Positions 9,071 through 21,500 of a stretch of DNA of 24,885 nt are shown in pieces. Within the stretch, counting starts at the first letter, position 1. Each line of letters begins with the position of its first letter. A program made the translations under genes and the position numbers. The notes beneath the pieces were generated by a model. That model saw only the letters and a list, made by a program, of their open reading frames with translations, searched no databases and had not been told where the DNA came from. This DNA is from Smittium culicis (lineage: Eukaryota; Kickxellomycota; Harpellomycetes; Harpellales; Legeriomycetaceae), in the NCBI GenBank assembly GCA_001970855.1, contig LSSN01003766.1, forward strand, positions 1 to 24,885, written 5' to 3'.

Positions 9071-11289
9071 ATACTGGAATTAGAGAGTTATAAATAATAA
9101 AATTTTAATAAATTAACGAATTAAAAAAAACAGGATAAATCATTATAAATTTTTGAGATAGTTGGATCGCGAATTTGGACAATAAAAGTTCCAGAAAATA
9201 AAAACAAAAATTTATTAATTCTATAGATTTCAATTTTAATACTGATTTTAAAATAAAAATTTAACTTTAAAATTCAATTAAAGTTTCGATTAATTTTTTA
9301 AAATCAGTAAATTTATGAGACATATCAGTTAACACAATTCTATAAGCTGTAATACATCTCGTTTAAACTTTTATTAATAGATAATGGTTCCAAAAAATTT
9401 TATTTAAAGAGATTATAAACATATTTATATTTTAGAAAGAAATTTTTTTGATAGCTATCATTATTAACTATTACGATACAATAAACTATATTTTTGCCAA
9501 ATATTATAAGTACCATACTTATTAATATTATCGATGAATTAGTGGTATAATACATACAGATAGGTTTTTATACTTCTATAATAAAAATAAGTTGAGAGAC
9601 TGAAATCCATATTTACATTGATTTTAGTAGACTGAGATTACCAAATTTATTGAAAAATTATATTGATAAGCTGTTGCTTTATGAAGAAAAATAAACAAAA
9701 AACACCAAATTCGTTGCATAAACGGAATTGTACTTTCTAAATCTTTTAGCTGGCACCCTTCTTTTTTTTTTTTTAGCTCAGAAAAGTGTAAGATTTTGTG
9801 TGGATTTTTTGTTGATACAAAAAAATATATTCATGAAAAAAATTAATATATACTGCTTCACTCAAAGTAGATAAAAAATGTTTCTTTTTTTCTGATTTTG
9901 AAAAAGAAATTATAAACAGGAGCAAAGGAATAAAAGGGTGATGATCCCAGTATTTTGGGAAGTATATTTCAAATAGCGAATTTAAAACATCCTCAATAAA
10001 ATTAATTATTTTTATTTAAAGCATAGCGAAAATAACGCTGATTCAATGCATGTAAAGATGCTCTATTTATATATATTCACCGAAAAAAATTAATTTCTAT
10101 TTTTTGGAAAAATTTAAATTCTAGAATAATATAAAATTTTTATATATTTTTACTATGCCTAGTATACTCTTTTCCGAAAAGATAAATTGGTTTTCGAATT
10201 TAAAAACAATCCATTAGATTTGATACTAATAATATAATTTCTAGGCTCAGAAAAGTATCAGATAATAAAACCTGGAAACGCATAATAGATTCAATTTTTA
10301 ATTTATAGATACTGAAAAAACCATCATCATTTAAGGAATATTGCTAGTGGAAGAATTAATTTCAAGATTTAACTTTTAGTGTTTTTGGTCAAATTTCAAA
10401 TTTTTATTTAATCATACTAATAGGTTTAAGACTCCTTGATATTAATTTTGCTTTTAATTGGGTTAAAATTTATTTAGCAGTCAATCTGTGCAAAAAAATT
10501 AAAACAGGATCAAAATCAGTCCAATTGTTAAAATTTCAGTCTAATTATAGTTCTAACATTTTCTGGGCAGTTGAATGCAGTTTGATCTACTAAATATAGC
10601 CAACTGAGTTCAATTACATACTTAATTTCCGAGGTCTATAAAAATATTGGTAAATTTTATTATTGTAGCAAATAATATACTTGCTTATTAATCATAAACG
10701 TTTCATTAAATTGATTCTTTTAAAGTGTTGGACAGAAAAGCGTAATTATATTAAATTAGAAAAAAAAAAATCAAAGTGTAATTTAAATTTTTATGGAATA
10801 AGTATCATGTGCGATTGTAAAATTTAAATAAAGATACACCTGTATTGTCAATTTAAAACATGTAATCAGTGTGAAATAAACATATAGGATATTTTTAGCT
10901 GAAGCGAAAAATTTTTTCTTAGAAATTCTTTTTGCTCATTAATATTAGGTAAAGGTGTTGAACTTATCAGATAAACCATTTGATTATAATTTCTAATAAA
11001 ATCTAAAATATATCAACAATTTTGATTAGGAAAAACTTTTTAGGAAATTTACGCTCCTCGAAATAATCTGCCATATATGTATATTTGTATACTCACATAT
11101 ACAAATATTTCTGGTACTAATTTTATTACAATTAATATAGTATGGTAAAGTATTTAATAATCCATTTAACTATTATTTTAGTAGCCAATGTAGTAAGTAA
11201 AGGTTATTAAAAAAAAAAAATTTAACATTAAAGGTAGAAAAGCAGCCTTTATTTATTTGAATGTAAGACCAAATATGAAATTCGTTACT
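9071..11289. other. AT-rich intergenic DNA
   Basis: No gene seen on either strand. It contains a T13 run ending in TTTAG at about 9762-9777 and GCTCAGAAAAGT twice (about 9776 and 10245). Open frames are short and of AT-driven composition. Confidence 0.55.
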
Positions 11290-11350
11290 AAAAATAATAA
11301 AATAAAAAAAATAAAATAAAATAAATAAAATAAAATAAAATAAATAAAAT
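11290..11350 (+). repeat. A-rich microsatellite, (AAAATA/AAATA)n
   Basis: Imperfect tandem AAATA/AAAATA/AAATAAAT units run without interruption for about 60 bp. Confidence 0.85.
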
Positions 11351-11991
11351 TCAAAAACAATTATTAAATTAAAGTTATTAGAAAAAATAATATTTCAAAT
11401 CAAAATAGATAAACATATAAATAAAACTGAAATAGTAAAAAGTAAATTGGTTTTAAATTTACGCAAGCATAAAATTTTTAATAAAGTGTAACAAATTCTC
11501 TTATCTATTTAAAACTACAAACCCAGATTTTTTCAAGTATCTAAAGTATATTTTACAAAGTTGAATTATCGATAAAAATTGATGACTTGTTATTTATATA
11601 CTTTTTATTAATCATTCATAATATTATTTCATCCTATAGCTATTAATAATAATATTCCAATTATAAAAAAAATATTCTTTTATATTCTAAAATAATGAGC
11701 ATACCTCTCGTAGGAAAAATTTTAATACTTATAATTGATTAATCTGATTCAAATTCACAATAGAATATTAAATTGATTTTTTTGTTTAAAAGATATAAAA
11801 TTTCAATATGCCTTGAAAAAAAAATATTAATATTATATTTTGCTGGGACTTTTTGATATACCAAAAATATATTCTCTTGATAGGAAAAATATAATAAATT
11901 ACCTTCTTGACGAAGAAATTAATTTTAGTATTATTTTTCTACGTTAAATGAGTATTTTTTTATATATTTATTATATTTAAGTAGATATATA

Positions 11992-12027
11992 TCAAATAAA
12001 TCAAATAAATCCAATAAATGCAATAAA
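11992..12027 (+). repeat. Four tandem 9-nt units (TCAAATAAA-like)
   Basis: The units are TCAAATAAA, TCAAATAAA, TCCAATAAA and TGCAATAAA, head to tail. It is a small minisatellite with variation at the second and third positions of the unit. Confidence 0.85.
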
Positions 12028-15000
12028 AAAAATTAATCAATTTAATTGTAATTTAATTATTATTTAGTATATTTAATCAGCTATATTAATTTTTTAAAAA
12101 AAAAAAACTTAATTTCAGTACTCAAAGTATTTTCGGTTTATAGATAAAAAAAGTAAATATTATCATTCAATGCAAGTAAATAATATATAGATAACGTATA
12201 AATTTTAAAGATTAATTCAATTGATATTTTCAGCTAGAAAACTCAGCGAAAAAAATCCGAGCCCTACTTCTTATTTTAATAGGAATTTTATCATGACTTT
12301 AGCAATTTCACATGAGATAGACTTTTTTAATATCTTATTTCTAGTATCATATTTTATCAATTATCATTTTTCTTTAGGTTATAAAAAATTTGGGCTAAGA
12401 TTATTTCAAAATTAAATATTAGCCAAATTTTTATAATAAAGATATTTCCTGGGAAATTAAAAAATAATATCATTATAAATATGAGATTCGGTTTTAAAAA
12501 TAACCGAACTTATAATTTAGTTATAATCAAATTTAAATATATTTATTTAGATGTAAGATTAGTTGAAAATACTGATATTGCTTAATTTATATAGAGGGCA
12601 TGATTTGTAAAGTATTTTATTAGATCTCAGTCTGTTAAAGTATATATTTTAAATACTAGAATATCAAAAATAAAAATAAAAATAAAAATGATTAAAAATA
12701 AAAAAAAATAGAACTTGTATATAAGTAAACGAAAAAAGCGATAAATTTGGAGTTATATTTCTTGGCTAAAAGAGAGCTAGAATTTTTTTAAAAAACTACT
12801 TAGATACTTTTCATGTTATAGGGGAAATTAAACCATGGTCAAAAACTATTTGTTAAAACAATAATTTCGGATTATAAACATAATTGGCACAATAAAGTTT
12901 AGTTATGAAGATAATAAATCTGGAATCAAAATTTTTAATCGCTATAATTTATCATTTAAATCAAATTTAAATTTAGAATCAATTATCGCAATGGGGATTG
13001 ATAAAATGTATTTAGTATTATTAATAGTTACGTGAGCCACTGTACAGATACTATTTATTCGGGTGAGAAACTTTACAAAATTATATTGTATTGTCAAAAT
13101 TATTATACCTGATAAAACATATGATATTGATAATTCACTGGACAAAAATTAATTCTGAAATAATTAAAATTCTAGTTATAATTGTCAAATGTTATTTTAT
13201 ATGCTTTAAAATCTCAAAATTCACAAAATAATTCAAAATCTTGGTTCGAGCCAATAGAATATAATTTATAGAAAATTTGACGAAATTATATCGAAAATCT
13301 AAATTAAAATCGTGAATAATAAGGAAAAAAAGTAAAAAAGTATATAATACTAGCTCTTTTCATAATTGAACAACGATTAAATTGGAAATATTACGACTTT
13401 TAGTGATAGTAAAAAAACAATGAAATGATTATAGTAGCGATTAATTAGATAATCTAAATTATTTAGCATTTTAAAGTTATAATCAATCTGTTAGATTATT
13501 CTTTATACACTGCTAAAAACAAGGAAAATGAATTTCTAAACTCACTAACGTTATCAGCTATAAATAGTAGAATTGAAACAATCAATTATTATTTTTCTGA
13601 GCAGGGAAATATAGCTACTACTGCTGGAAATTTTAACAAGTCAACTTTTGATATTCTTCTATTATTGCTTAAGATTAAATTTTAGGGAAAAGTGACATTG
13701 ATACTAAACATTATTTAAATTAAAAAAGCGAAAGTTTTAGAGCAAATAAAAATAGATAAATAAAGCATTAGCCTTTTTCAGTGGTAAAATTAATGATTTA
13801 ATATGGATTTTTACTATCGCTAATGTTTAAACCTATTAGGATAGGTAATAAACATCGATAGGTCTGTATAAATAAAGGTAGTATTGGAGCAAGTATATTT
13901 GACCATTATACGTATAAAAGTTGTTTTTAATACATTTAAAGTATAGTATATTTTTCGGATAATCTGGGACCCGAAATTAAAAAAAGATAATTGTAGGAAA
14001 ACTAGGTCTGTTATATAAGAATTAATGAAAAATTTCAAAATTTGCTTTAAAATGAGCATTGAAATAAACTTTGATGAAGCTAATTTATCAAATAATAGTA
14101 GGCGTATGCAAATATAAGAACAAAATAAAAACGAACATATAAAAATTGAATTCTAAGCTCTTTATGGTGTGCGATGTAGAAAATTCCTATTACAATCATT
14201 AAAATTATATAGAGGGAAAAATTTTATTTAAAAATTGAGTCTCAAAGTATCTGTATTATAACACAGCTCCAAGATATCTTGTAAGAAATTTAATATATTT
14301 GCTAACATAAAACGAGATAAAAGAATGTATATATTGTCATATATTATAAATCTGTATATTTATTTGTATAATTGAAAAAAATAGGATTAAAATTCTAATT
14401 ACAATTACGCCTAATATTATGCTTATACTAAATGCATAATCTCAAAAAATGCAAAATTAAATATAGAAAGAGGAAAAAATATAGTTTAACTTATAAAAAA
14501 AACCTGATCATGTGTTATTCTACACGTTTTGTGACAAAATATGTAAAATTTAATATCTAATATACAATAAAATTTTTTTAATAAAGAAGAGGAATAAAAA
14601 ATTAAAATAAAATCCCTAGCTCTAAATTGGAATTTTAATCCATGAATGGGGTGGAGGAGTGGATATAAATTACATATAAATAATATCAAGATACTTTTTA
14701 CAAAGATTTTACCATTTTAGAAAATGTTATAAAAGCATATATCTAGGGTTATATGAGATATTTTCACAGACATCATTATTCTCTGAATAGACTGCCACAA
14801 AAGAAAAAAATATAGGATTGAATATAAATCTAATGGGAGTTTTCTTCAATAATTAACATCATAAATTGTGATTAAAGAAATCATAATTTTTAAAAAAATA
14901 ATACACACGAAGCTAAAAAAGACAATATATTTCAAAATAAAATAAATAATAACCAAAAAAAATTCTTACTCAGATAATATTATTAAAAAGTCAAAGTTAA

Positions 15001-16216
15001 CTAGTCCAAAAAATAAGATATACATCGAGCGAGATTTTTGTGTATTTATAATTCAAAATGTGCGCAAAATAACTATTTTTGAGTGTAGTAGTTATAATTA
15101 AGAAAATTTTATACCTGTAAATACTAAGCTAAAAAAACAACAAACTTTAATTTAGTGAACTAAGAATCTAGAATTTTCAAAATACGAAATGAACAGGAAT
15201 AGAAACATAATTGACTAAAATAATGTAAGGTTTATAATATAATTTTTTAATTTTTATTGTATATCTAGCTAGGATAATACTATTTAATAATGTTTACAAA
15301 CATAAATATAATAGATTTAATTTAATTGAAGTCTATCATAATTATAATACATACAATAATAAGTTTAATAAACCTAAATTAGATCCGTAACAATTTTATA
15401 GTATTTAAATCTATTCAATAAATTTAAATCATATAAGGTATAAAGATTTAACTTAATTTTTTAAATTCTATATAAATATAATCTGCGTAAATATTTAACT
15501 TGCTTGTACTTGTATATATTTGATCATCTAATCATAAAAGAAGAAGTTTTATTTTATGAAAAGATAAATCTATATTTTTTTATTGATTATTAGTGATTAG
15601 ATTCGAGTTTTTCTAAATTTAGTCATTCAACTCATTTTTAATAGATGTAAATAAATTCAAAATAGTTCTACGTGTCTAATGGAAAAGATATTTCATGGGT
15701 ATCGAATAAGGAGAAAAAGATATAGGTTGCAAATAGAAAAAAAATCTATAGTAAGAAAAAAAGAAATATAAAAAAATATGAAAATATGAAAATTAGAATG
15801 AAAATAGAGAGGGAAATTTACTAAAAAAAGAAAAAAATACATTCATTTAAAAAGAAAATAATAAAAAGTGGAAATGTGATGAATGAAACGAGTTAAAAAA
15901 AGTTGTAAGAATATGAAATTTTTTTTGAGGAGCAACTGTAATTGAATTTAAAAATAATAATGACCATATTTTAGCATGTAGAAAAATTATTTAGGTATAA
16001 AAATCAAAGGAATAAAAGTGTAAAGCAGATAGTTTTGTGATACTTGGAAGTATTGCACAAAAAAATACTATTTATTTTTAAAAGTTGAAATTCAAGCCAG
16101 GCCATTAACTTTTTTTTTTGGTTGAAAAAATAAAAAAAATTAAATCAAACGCATTAACTGTTTCTAGCCTAATAATATTAAACAACATAAATTATATGGC
16201 TTTTTAATGATATATG
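12028..16216. other. AT-rich intergenic DNA
   Basis: About 4 kb in which I see no gene. An (AAAAT)n microsatellite lies at about 12666-12709. The plus strand is richer in A than in T over most of this stretch, whereas 4.0-4.4 kb and 17.1-18.3 kb are richer in T. Open frames at 12221, 12942, 13820 and 14486 have no recognisable protein features. A GGTTCGAGCC word at 13243 is not part of a tRNA fold. Confidence 0.55.
15700..15920 (+). other. Purine-rich stretch
   Basis: In three successive 60-base lines (15721-15900) I count 44 pyrimidines in 180 bases, so about 76% purine on the plus strand, with AGAAA/GAAAAT words repeated loosely. It is not a simple tandem repeat. Confidence 0.6.
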
Positions 16217-16220
16217 AGCA

Positions 16221-16310
16221 AGTTTATTATTTGCTGCTATTTTACAAGAAAAATATAATTTTACATATCGGAATTAAATTATTTTTACTATAAAAATTTG
16301 GCTATATTTG
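16221..16310 (+). repeat. Dispersed repeat, copy 4 (5' part only)
   Basis: It aligns with 7076-7160: TTTATTATTTGCTG (16223-16236 versus 7078-7091), CAAGAAA, ATAATT, and AATTAAATTATTTT (16272-16285 versus 7128-7141), followed by TTGGCT and ATATTTG. The match fades after about 16310. The 39-nt box of the other copies is not seen here. Confidence 0.5.
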
Positions 16311-18436
16311 ATAGATTACAAATAGTCATTCGCCCATTAAAGGTTAAATATGCTTTTGAAAAGTAAATTTACGGTAATTTTTTGGCCAAAAAGTTATCGA
16401 AAATGCATATAATATGCTATCCAGGATTTACAGGAATAAATTTAGTCAAATTATCAAAGTATTATTTAAAAATCAATATGTTTTTTATCCAATATCCAAA
16501 ATGAAATAAAATAATATCGATTCGAAAATAATTCAGAAATTATGATATTCATTCACAAAAAATCCAAAAAAGTAAGTCAATAAAAATTTGAATATCCGTC
16601 GTTATATCCTGTTAGAGACTAAGTGAATTTTATTTGTGGTATACTATTTAATATTAATAAATGGAAAAATAATTTAACAATCAAAAATAAATGTTATGTA
16701 TAAAAATCTCGAAAAAAATTAAACGTGCTAATTATTGCAAAAAAAAAAATTAATGTAGATATTTTGGTATATATGAATTAAATTTTTCAGTTTTGCACTT
16801 ATTTTATTTAGTTTATTTTTATTTTTATATTTATAATATCTATTAAATATATACCAAAAATCAAAATTCAAAAATTAAAATAACTATATTTAAATGTAAA
16901 ATTTATAAAAAATTAAAATTATCCGAATATGTCAGAGTATAAAATGAATAAATGCAATATAATTGATCTCTTTTTCCGTAAATTTCGATTGATTCTGAAT
17001 ATGAATTTTTTTTTTAAAAAAGTTTAATTTATAAGTATATACAATGTGCACTTCATTTTTTGGATACTGTAGATCGATTACATATTCAATCCCAAATCAG
17101 CAGCAGTAATTTTTTATACTATGAAGTTTTTTTTTTCAATTATACTAGAAAAAAAATCTAGAAAGATAACAAAAATACCTGGATGCACAAAATAACAATT
17201 AAAATTGTTATTTTTTGAACTTTTGGATAATAAAATTTTTTTTATATTTATGTTTAGTTATTACTATTCGATTATAATCGTGTAAATATACTTATTAAAC
17301 AGTTTTTATAAAAAAAATTCCTACAAGTTATTTTCAAGCTGATGCTTTTTTATACTCTATTTGAACTTTTGACTTATTAAATATTGTAGATTTGTATCCT
17401 CAAAAATACCTTTAATTAAAATATTTCAAATACTAGTATGTATGAAAACACTTTTTGTCACTTAAAAACTTTTTAAAATATAAATGTAACCCTTTTAAGT
17501 TGTAACTCGTAGATGTAGATTAGCGAAATAATTTTATTTTTATCTAATTATTTCAATCCATATCTTGATTTAATCCTTGATATGTTATATATGCTTTAAT
17601 TATAACATCTGCTCCAGAATTTTTACTAGATTATTTTAACTAGAATGTGTTCTTTTTTTTAGGTTTAATATTTCATATTTATTTTTCTCATAAATTATAT
17701 ATTGATCACTAAGTAAGCCTTTAATATTGCTTTGATTTCAATCATAATATAAATTAAAAAGTTTTGAATTCGAACGATGCTTATAATTTTTATCATTTAT
17801 ATAATAATGAATTACATGCTAGTATAATTTTAAATTTTTTTCGGTACAAATTTCCCAATAAACTCTAATATTTCGAATAAACAAGTATTTATATGATAGC
17901 TCATTTGAATTAAACCAGGAAAAAATTTTTATATCCATCTTCGAATTAATCAAGGGCTGATTTTTTTATATTTTTGTAAAGATATGTTGACAAATATTAC
18001 TAATCTTGGAATATGCTAAAATATAACCTTTGACGATTACTAAATGTAGCGAGGTATAGATAAATACTCTAATAACCTATTTAAAGATAAAAATATCAAG
18101 TAAATGATAAGTGTTATTTTTTGATAAGCTAAATAATTTTTATTTAATTTTGTTCGTGCATTTATTAATGTATTTTGTTATATTTTTTTATAAGTTGAGC
18201 AGATTTTATTTTACATTGTAAAAATTCGACTGGTATTAATTAAATTAAACTAAAATTTGATATTTTTTATAAGTTGATTCACTAAAAAATAATAAGACTG
18301 AAATTATTAAAATTAGTCAAGTTCTTTAGAGGGAAGATTAATTTTAATAATAAGGATTGGAAGAAATTTAAGTGTTACCATCTTACTGGATAAATATATA
18401 CTGAAAATTAAAAACGATTGTTAATATATTAAATAA
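16311..18436. other. AT-rich intergenic DNA
   Basis: No gene seen. The part from 17100 to 18300 is T-rich on the plus strand with several T runs. No tRNA or rRNA features were found. Confidence 0.55.
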
Positions 18437-18493
18437 AATGAATAAAAATTTTTTTATAGTATACTATTTAAATACACGTTATTTTTATTCATT
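18437..18493. repeat. 13-bp perfect inverted repeat next to the decayed retrotransposon
   Basis: AATGAATAAAAAT (18437-18449) and its exact complement (18481-18493) flank a 31-base AT-rich spacer. It lies about 150 bp past the end of the tyrosine recombinase reading frame, where G+C also drops. It could belong to the element's terminal repeat, or be a chance hairpin in AT-rich DNA. Confidence 0.4.
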
Positions 18494-18640
18494 CCATCTT
18501 CGGCAAAGTAAAATTTATACGGCGCAATGGAGAAAATATATCCCCTACCATTTTTTAATATAAATTAATATACGCTCTAAAGAACTCGATTAATCATTAA
18601 ATTATACTTTAAAGAAGAAAATTTTTTAAGTAATACAGAG

Positions 18641-19865
18641 TTAAAATCGGTTCAGCCAATTTGATCGAGAATTTTTTGCGAGGCGATAGTACGTATCATT
18701 GATGGTATAGTTTGACCAAAATTTATGCATAACTATATTATCAGCAGAATTCCGGTGTTTTCGGTTAAGGTAGCACCGATTGCTCTCTCTTTGGGGAATA
18801 GGTATTCAGGATCGGCGTATTAAATCAGATAATTTGTGGATAAATCGAGTGAATATATACACCGATAGAAGCTTGGAGGTATTATTGTCATAATATAAAA
18901 TCCTATGAACTAACCGATTTATATTGCTAACGTAAATGGTTGGTCAGGGATTGAATGCTAAATTTTCTTTGTATGATATGTATGTATTCACAGGGAATAA
19001 TATTATACCAGAGTGAGGGTTTATTTGGCATGAATTTTTAATTGGGTGGCCACGTCGTTTTTCTATAGGAGCTAAAATTTTAGGTTTAGTAACCCTTGGT
19101 AGATACGGCTTCTTTGGTCTTCAATCCTATAGATGTCGCTAGAACTGAGGAAAGCTATTACTGATATCAGCTAGAAAATCTTAGCAGCGTTTTTATTAAA
19201 TTTGATGAAATAGTTTTGATTCGACTCTCGATAAAATTCTATATCCGGTATTATTTCAATAACAGGCTTGATTAAATATTTAATACTCGTATTTCAAATA
19301 CCTTGATAAATTCGGAAAAAATAGGATAAGTGGCATGCTCAACTGTATTATCTGAAAGCTGAAAGATTGCCGATTTGCATTCTTTTATCGAGTCAACCTT
19401 TCGATTATCACCTCTGTATATTTACGCCAAAAAGTTGATCATTTGAGATGCTAAAATGGGAGTAGATGTCTCGTTAGATATTTTTAAATCTAAAAAGCGC
19501 TACTGCTTAGAACTCTATTTGGATCTACGGCTTAAATTTTGCTCTTTGGAAACGAATAGGTCAATAGAATAAGTGGAAGATCTTTATTTTTGAGGGGAAA
19601 ATGCTGATATTTGAAGTTATCAAGCTCTAGTGCTTTTTTTTATGATAACAGTGACTTTCCTCTATTTGAGTCTGGTACGAAAGTTTTTTGTAGTAGGAAA
19701 ATTTTCTGTGAAATCGACAGCGATATTAGGTCTGGCAAACTGATTGCGGATTAACGCATAGGTATAGGCCGTGTCATCGTATGTCACTCGTTGTGTAAAT
19801 TCTGAAATACCTGAAATATCTGCTTCCAAAGTGGACAGCCTTAAGGATTGCCGAATCAGGGCCAT
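18641..19865 (-). pseudogene. Tyrosine recombinase of the YR retrotransposon (broken)
   Basis: The N-terminal part is partly open at 19865-19662 (ALIRQSLRLSTLEADIS and following) but I cannot assign it to a fold. The catalytic domain is clear: LISVIAFLSSSDIYRIEDQR (19170-19111) matches the family's 'FLRPSDLxRI' box, and the final part reads PKERAIGATLTENTG in one frame and DNIVMHKFWSNYTINDTYYRL in another, followed by a basic tail and TAA at 18643-18641. His (18727-18725), Trp (18718-18716) and the nucleophile candidate Tyr in DTYYR (18691-18686) are kept. The first catalytic Arg of the family appears as Ser (codon 19146-19144). This enzyme would join circular element DNA into the genome by strand exchange through the Tyr. 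Stops and shifts make it inactive. Confidence 0.75.
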
Positions 19866-19899
19866 ATACGATTCAGGGAATTATGTTTATGTGAATATT

Positions 19900-21500
19900 T
19901 TTCTAGAAAAAATCTGAATATTTAACTGTTATCTGTTATTGGATGATATAAAAAGGTCGAAGTTTTGGGGTCCATACTGCGATTATAGAGCTGAGAATGT
20001 CTCCTGAAATATAAAATATTCGGTTTGCACTTTCAAACTGCTGGTGATGTCCGCTGGATTATGTACACATAAAAAATAGGTCGCTAGCGATCGGATATTG
20101 ATCTTAAGGTACTGAGGCAGATTTTTTCTGTTAATTACAGCAGTTCTAGAGAGCTTGTGCCGCCGAATATCTTAGAATAGGAGAGAGTATTGTGTTTTCT
20201 GAGTATACAAATCCCGATTGATCCACAAAATTGTTGAAATTCAGTCTATAAAACACCTACAACAGCTACATTATGTTGATATGCAATTTTACCACTTTGG
20301 GGCTATATAGGTTAAACTGAGAGCGGTTTTAACCTAATAATTTCTCAAACTGAGTTGCTGGAGTTGGTAAAAAGATTTTTTCATGGTTTCTAGATCAAGA
20401 TCGAGTGAAAATTTCTCGATTTTATTTGTTTCTTATAGAATGGACGGCTCTGAATTTCAGGTTTTATCTATGTCAAAATCGATTTTTATGAGGTCGATAT
20501 GGAAAGAGCTCGGTTTTTGAGAATTAACATTTGGATGATCATGAGTAACCCAGAAAGCAGGGAGAAAGATATCGATCGGGCTACCCAAATAATCTCGCCA
20601 GGCTTGTCAGTGTCGAATGGCCAGTGTTGAGAAATCTGTTGGCTTCGATTCGGAGGTCCCTGATCTTGGAGAACGGATATTTGAGAGAAATTTTTCTGGT
20701 GTTGATCATCATTCCAGATGAAACATCGAGTGAGACGGCGTGGTAGACGACTTCTCGGAATTGGACTTGAATGAAAGCTCTGAGAACTTAATTACATTTG
20801 AGTGTGATAGCTTAAAACACGTTGTTGGTTTCTCCTATAAGTAGCAGATCGTCTAGATATTCAGAAGCTCAAATATCTTTTGACCTTGCCAATTATAAAT
20901 CTGGGATCAGGATCTTGGTAAAGATCAAAGGTCTCAGTGATAGCCCTAATAACAGAAAGTGAAATTTGAAACAGCGAAGTTATAATGAAAAATATGGTTA
21001 TTTCAGTACTAATTGTAAATAATTATATGAAGGCATTCTGAAGGTCTAGTGACGTCAAATAATACTTCCAGAGTACCATTAATCACATTTAATTCAGATT
21101 TTCCACATTGAATTCTATTCCTGCACGTGGAGGATTAGCTTATGGAAATTAAGAACGGGTCAACGACCTCCAGTCTTCATCAAAATGGTGAAATTCTGAA
21201 TTTTAATGCCTAGGAGCATCATTTATTTGTATTCGATCACTCGCTTCGATATCAGCGAGGATATTTCTTTCTTCAATAAATCGCAGACCTTTAATCACAG
21301 CTTAATTTTTTCCCTCAATTCATGATTCATAGCTTTAGTACGATTCTTGATAAAAATTCTGAATCCCCTCTCAATCATGATCCGTGCCTATCGGCTTTCC
21401 GTTATTTTGCGCCATTTCGATTTGAATATAGCTTGTATTCTGTAATCTGAAGAGCATTTCTGGATATCTATTGAGACTCCTTTCTTCAGTCTCGACTTCT
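19900..21500 (-). pseudogene. Reverse transcriptase / RNase H of the YR retrotransposon (broken)
   Basis: One main frame carries the start AIFKSKWRKITESR, stop (21390-21388), ARIMIERGFRI; then KTGGR-stop-PVLNFHK (stop at 21162-21160, family KTGGxRPVLN); motif B LLLGLSLRPLIFTKIL (about 20952-20907); and the catalytic box EYLDDLLLIGET with its two Asp at 20853-20848; then a thumb ending STLTSLARLFG at 20584. Motif A, YYLTSLDLQNAFI, with its Asp at 21046-21044, is in another frame, so at least two indels surround it. RNase H follows: VAVVGVL, FGGTSSLELL-stop-LTEKIC, and LATYFLCVHNPADITSSLK with the last acidic residue at 20051-20049; then YGPQNFDLFISSNNR near 19979. These are the DIRS-type RT/RH motifs, not those of Ty3 or Ty1 polyproteins. 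It would copy element RNA to DNA; it is now dead. Confidence 0.85.

Noticed and set aside
13243..13252. GGTTCGAGCC word resembling a tRNA B box
   Set aside because: The flanking bases do not form a T-arm stem and no A box or acceptor stem lies upstream.
12221..14689. Several 64-79-codon frames (12221 +, 12942 -, 13820 -, 14486 -)
   Set aside because: Short, AT-driven composition, no motif, no G+C rise and no conserved start context.
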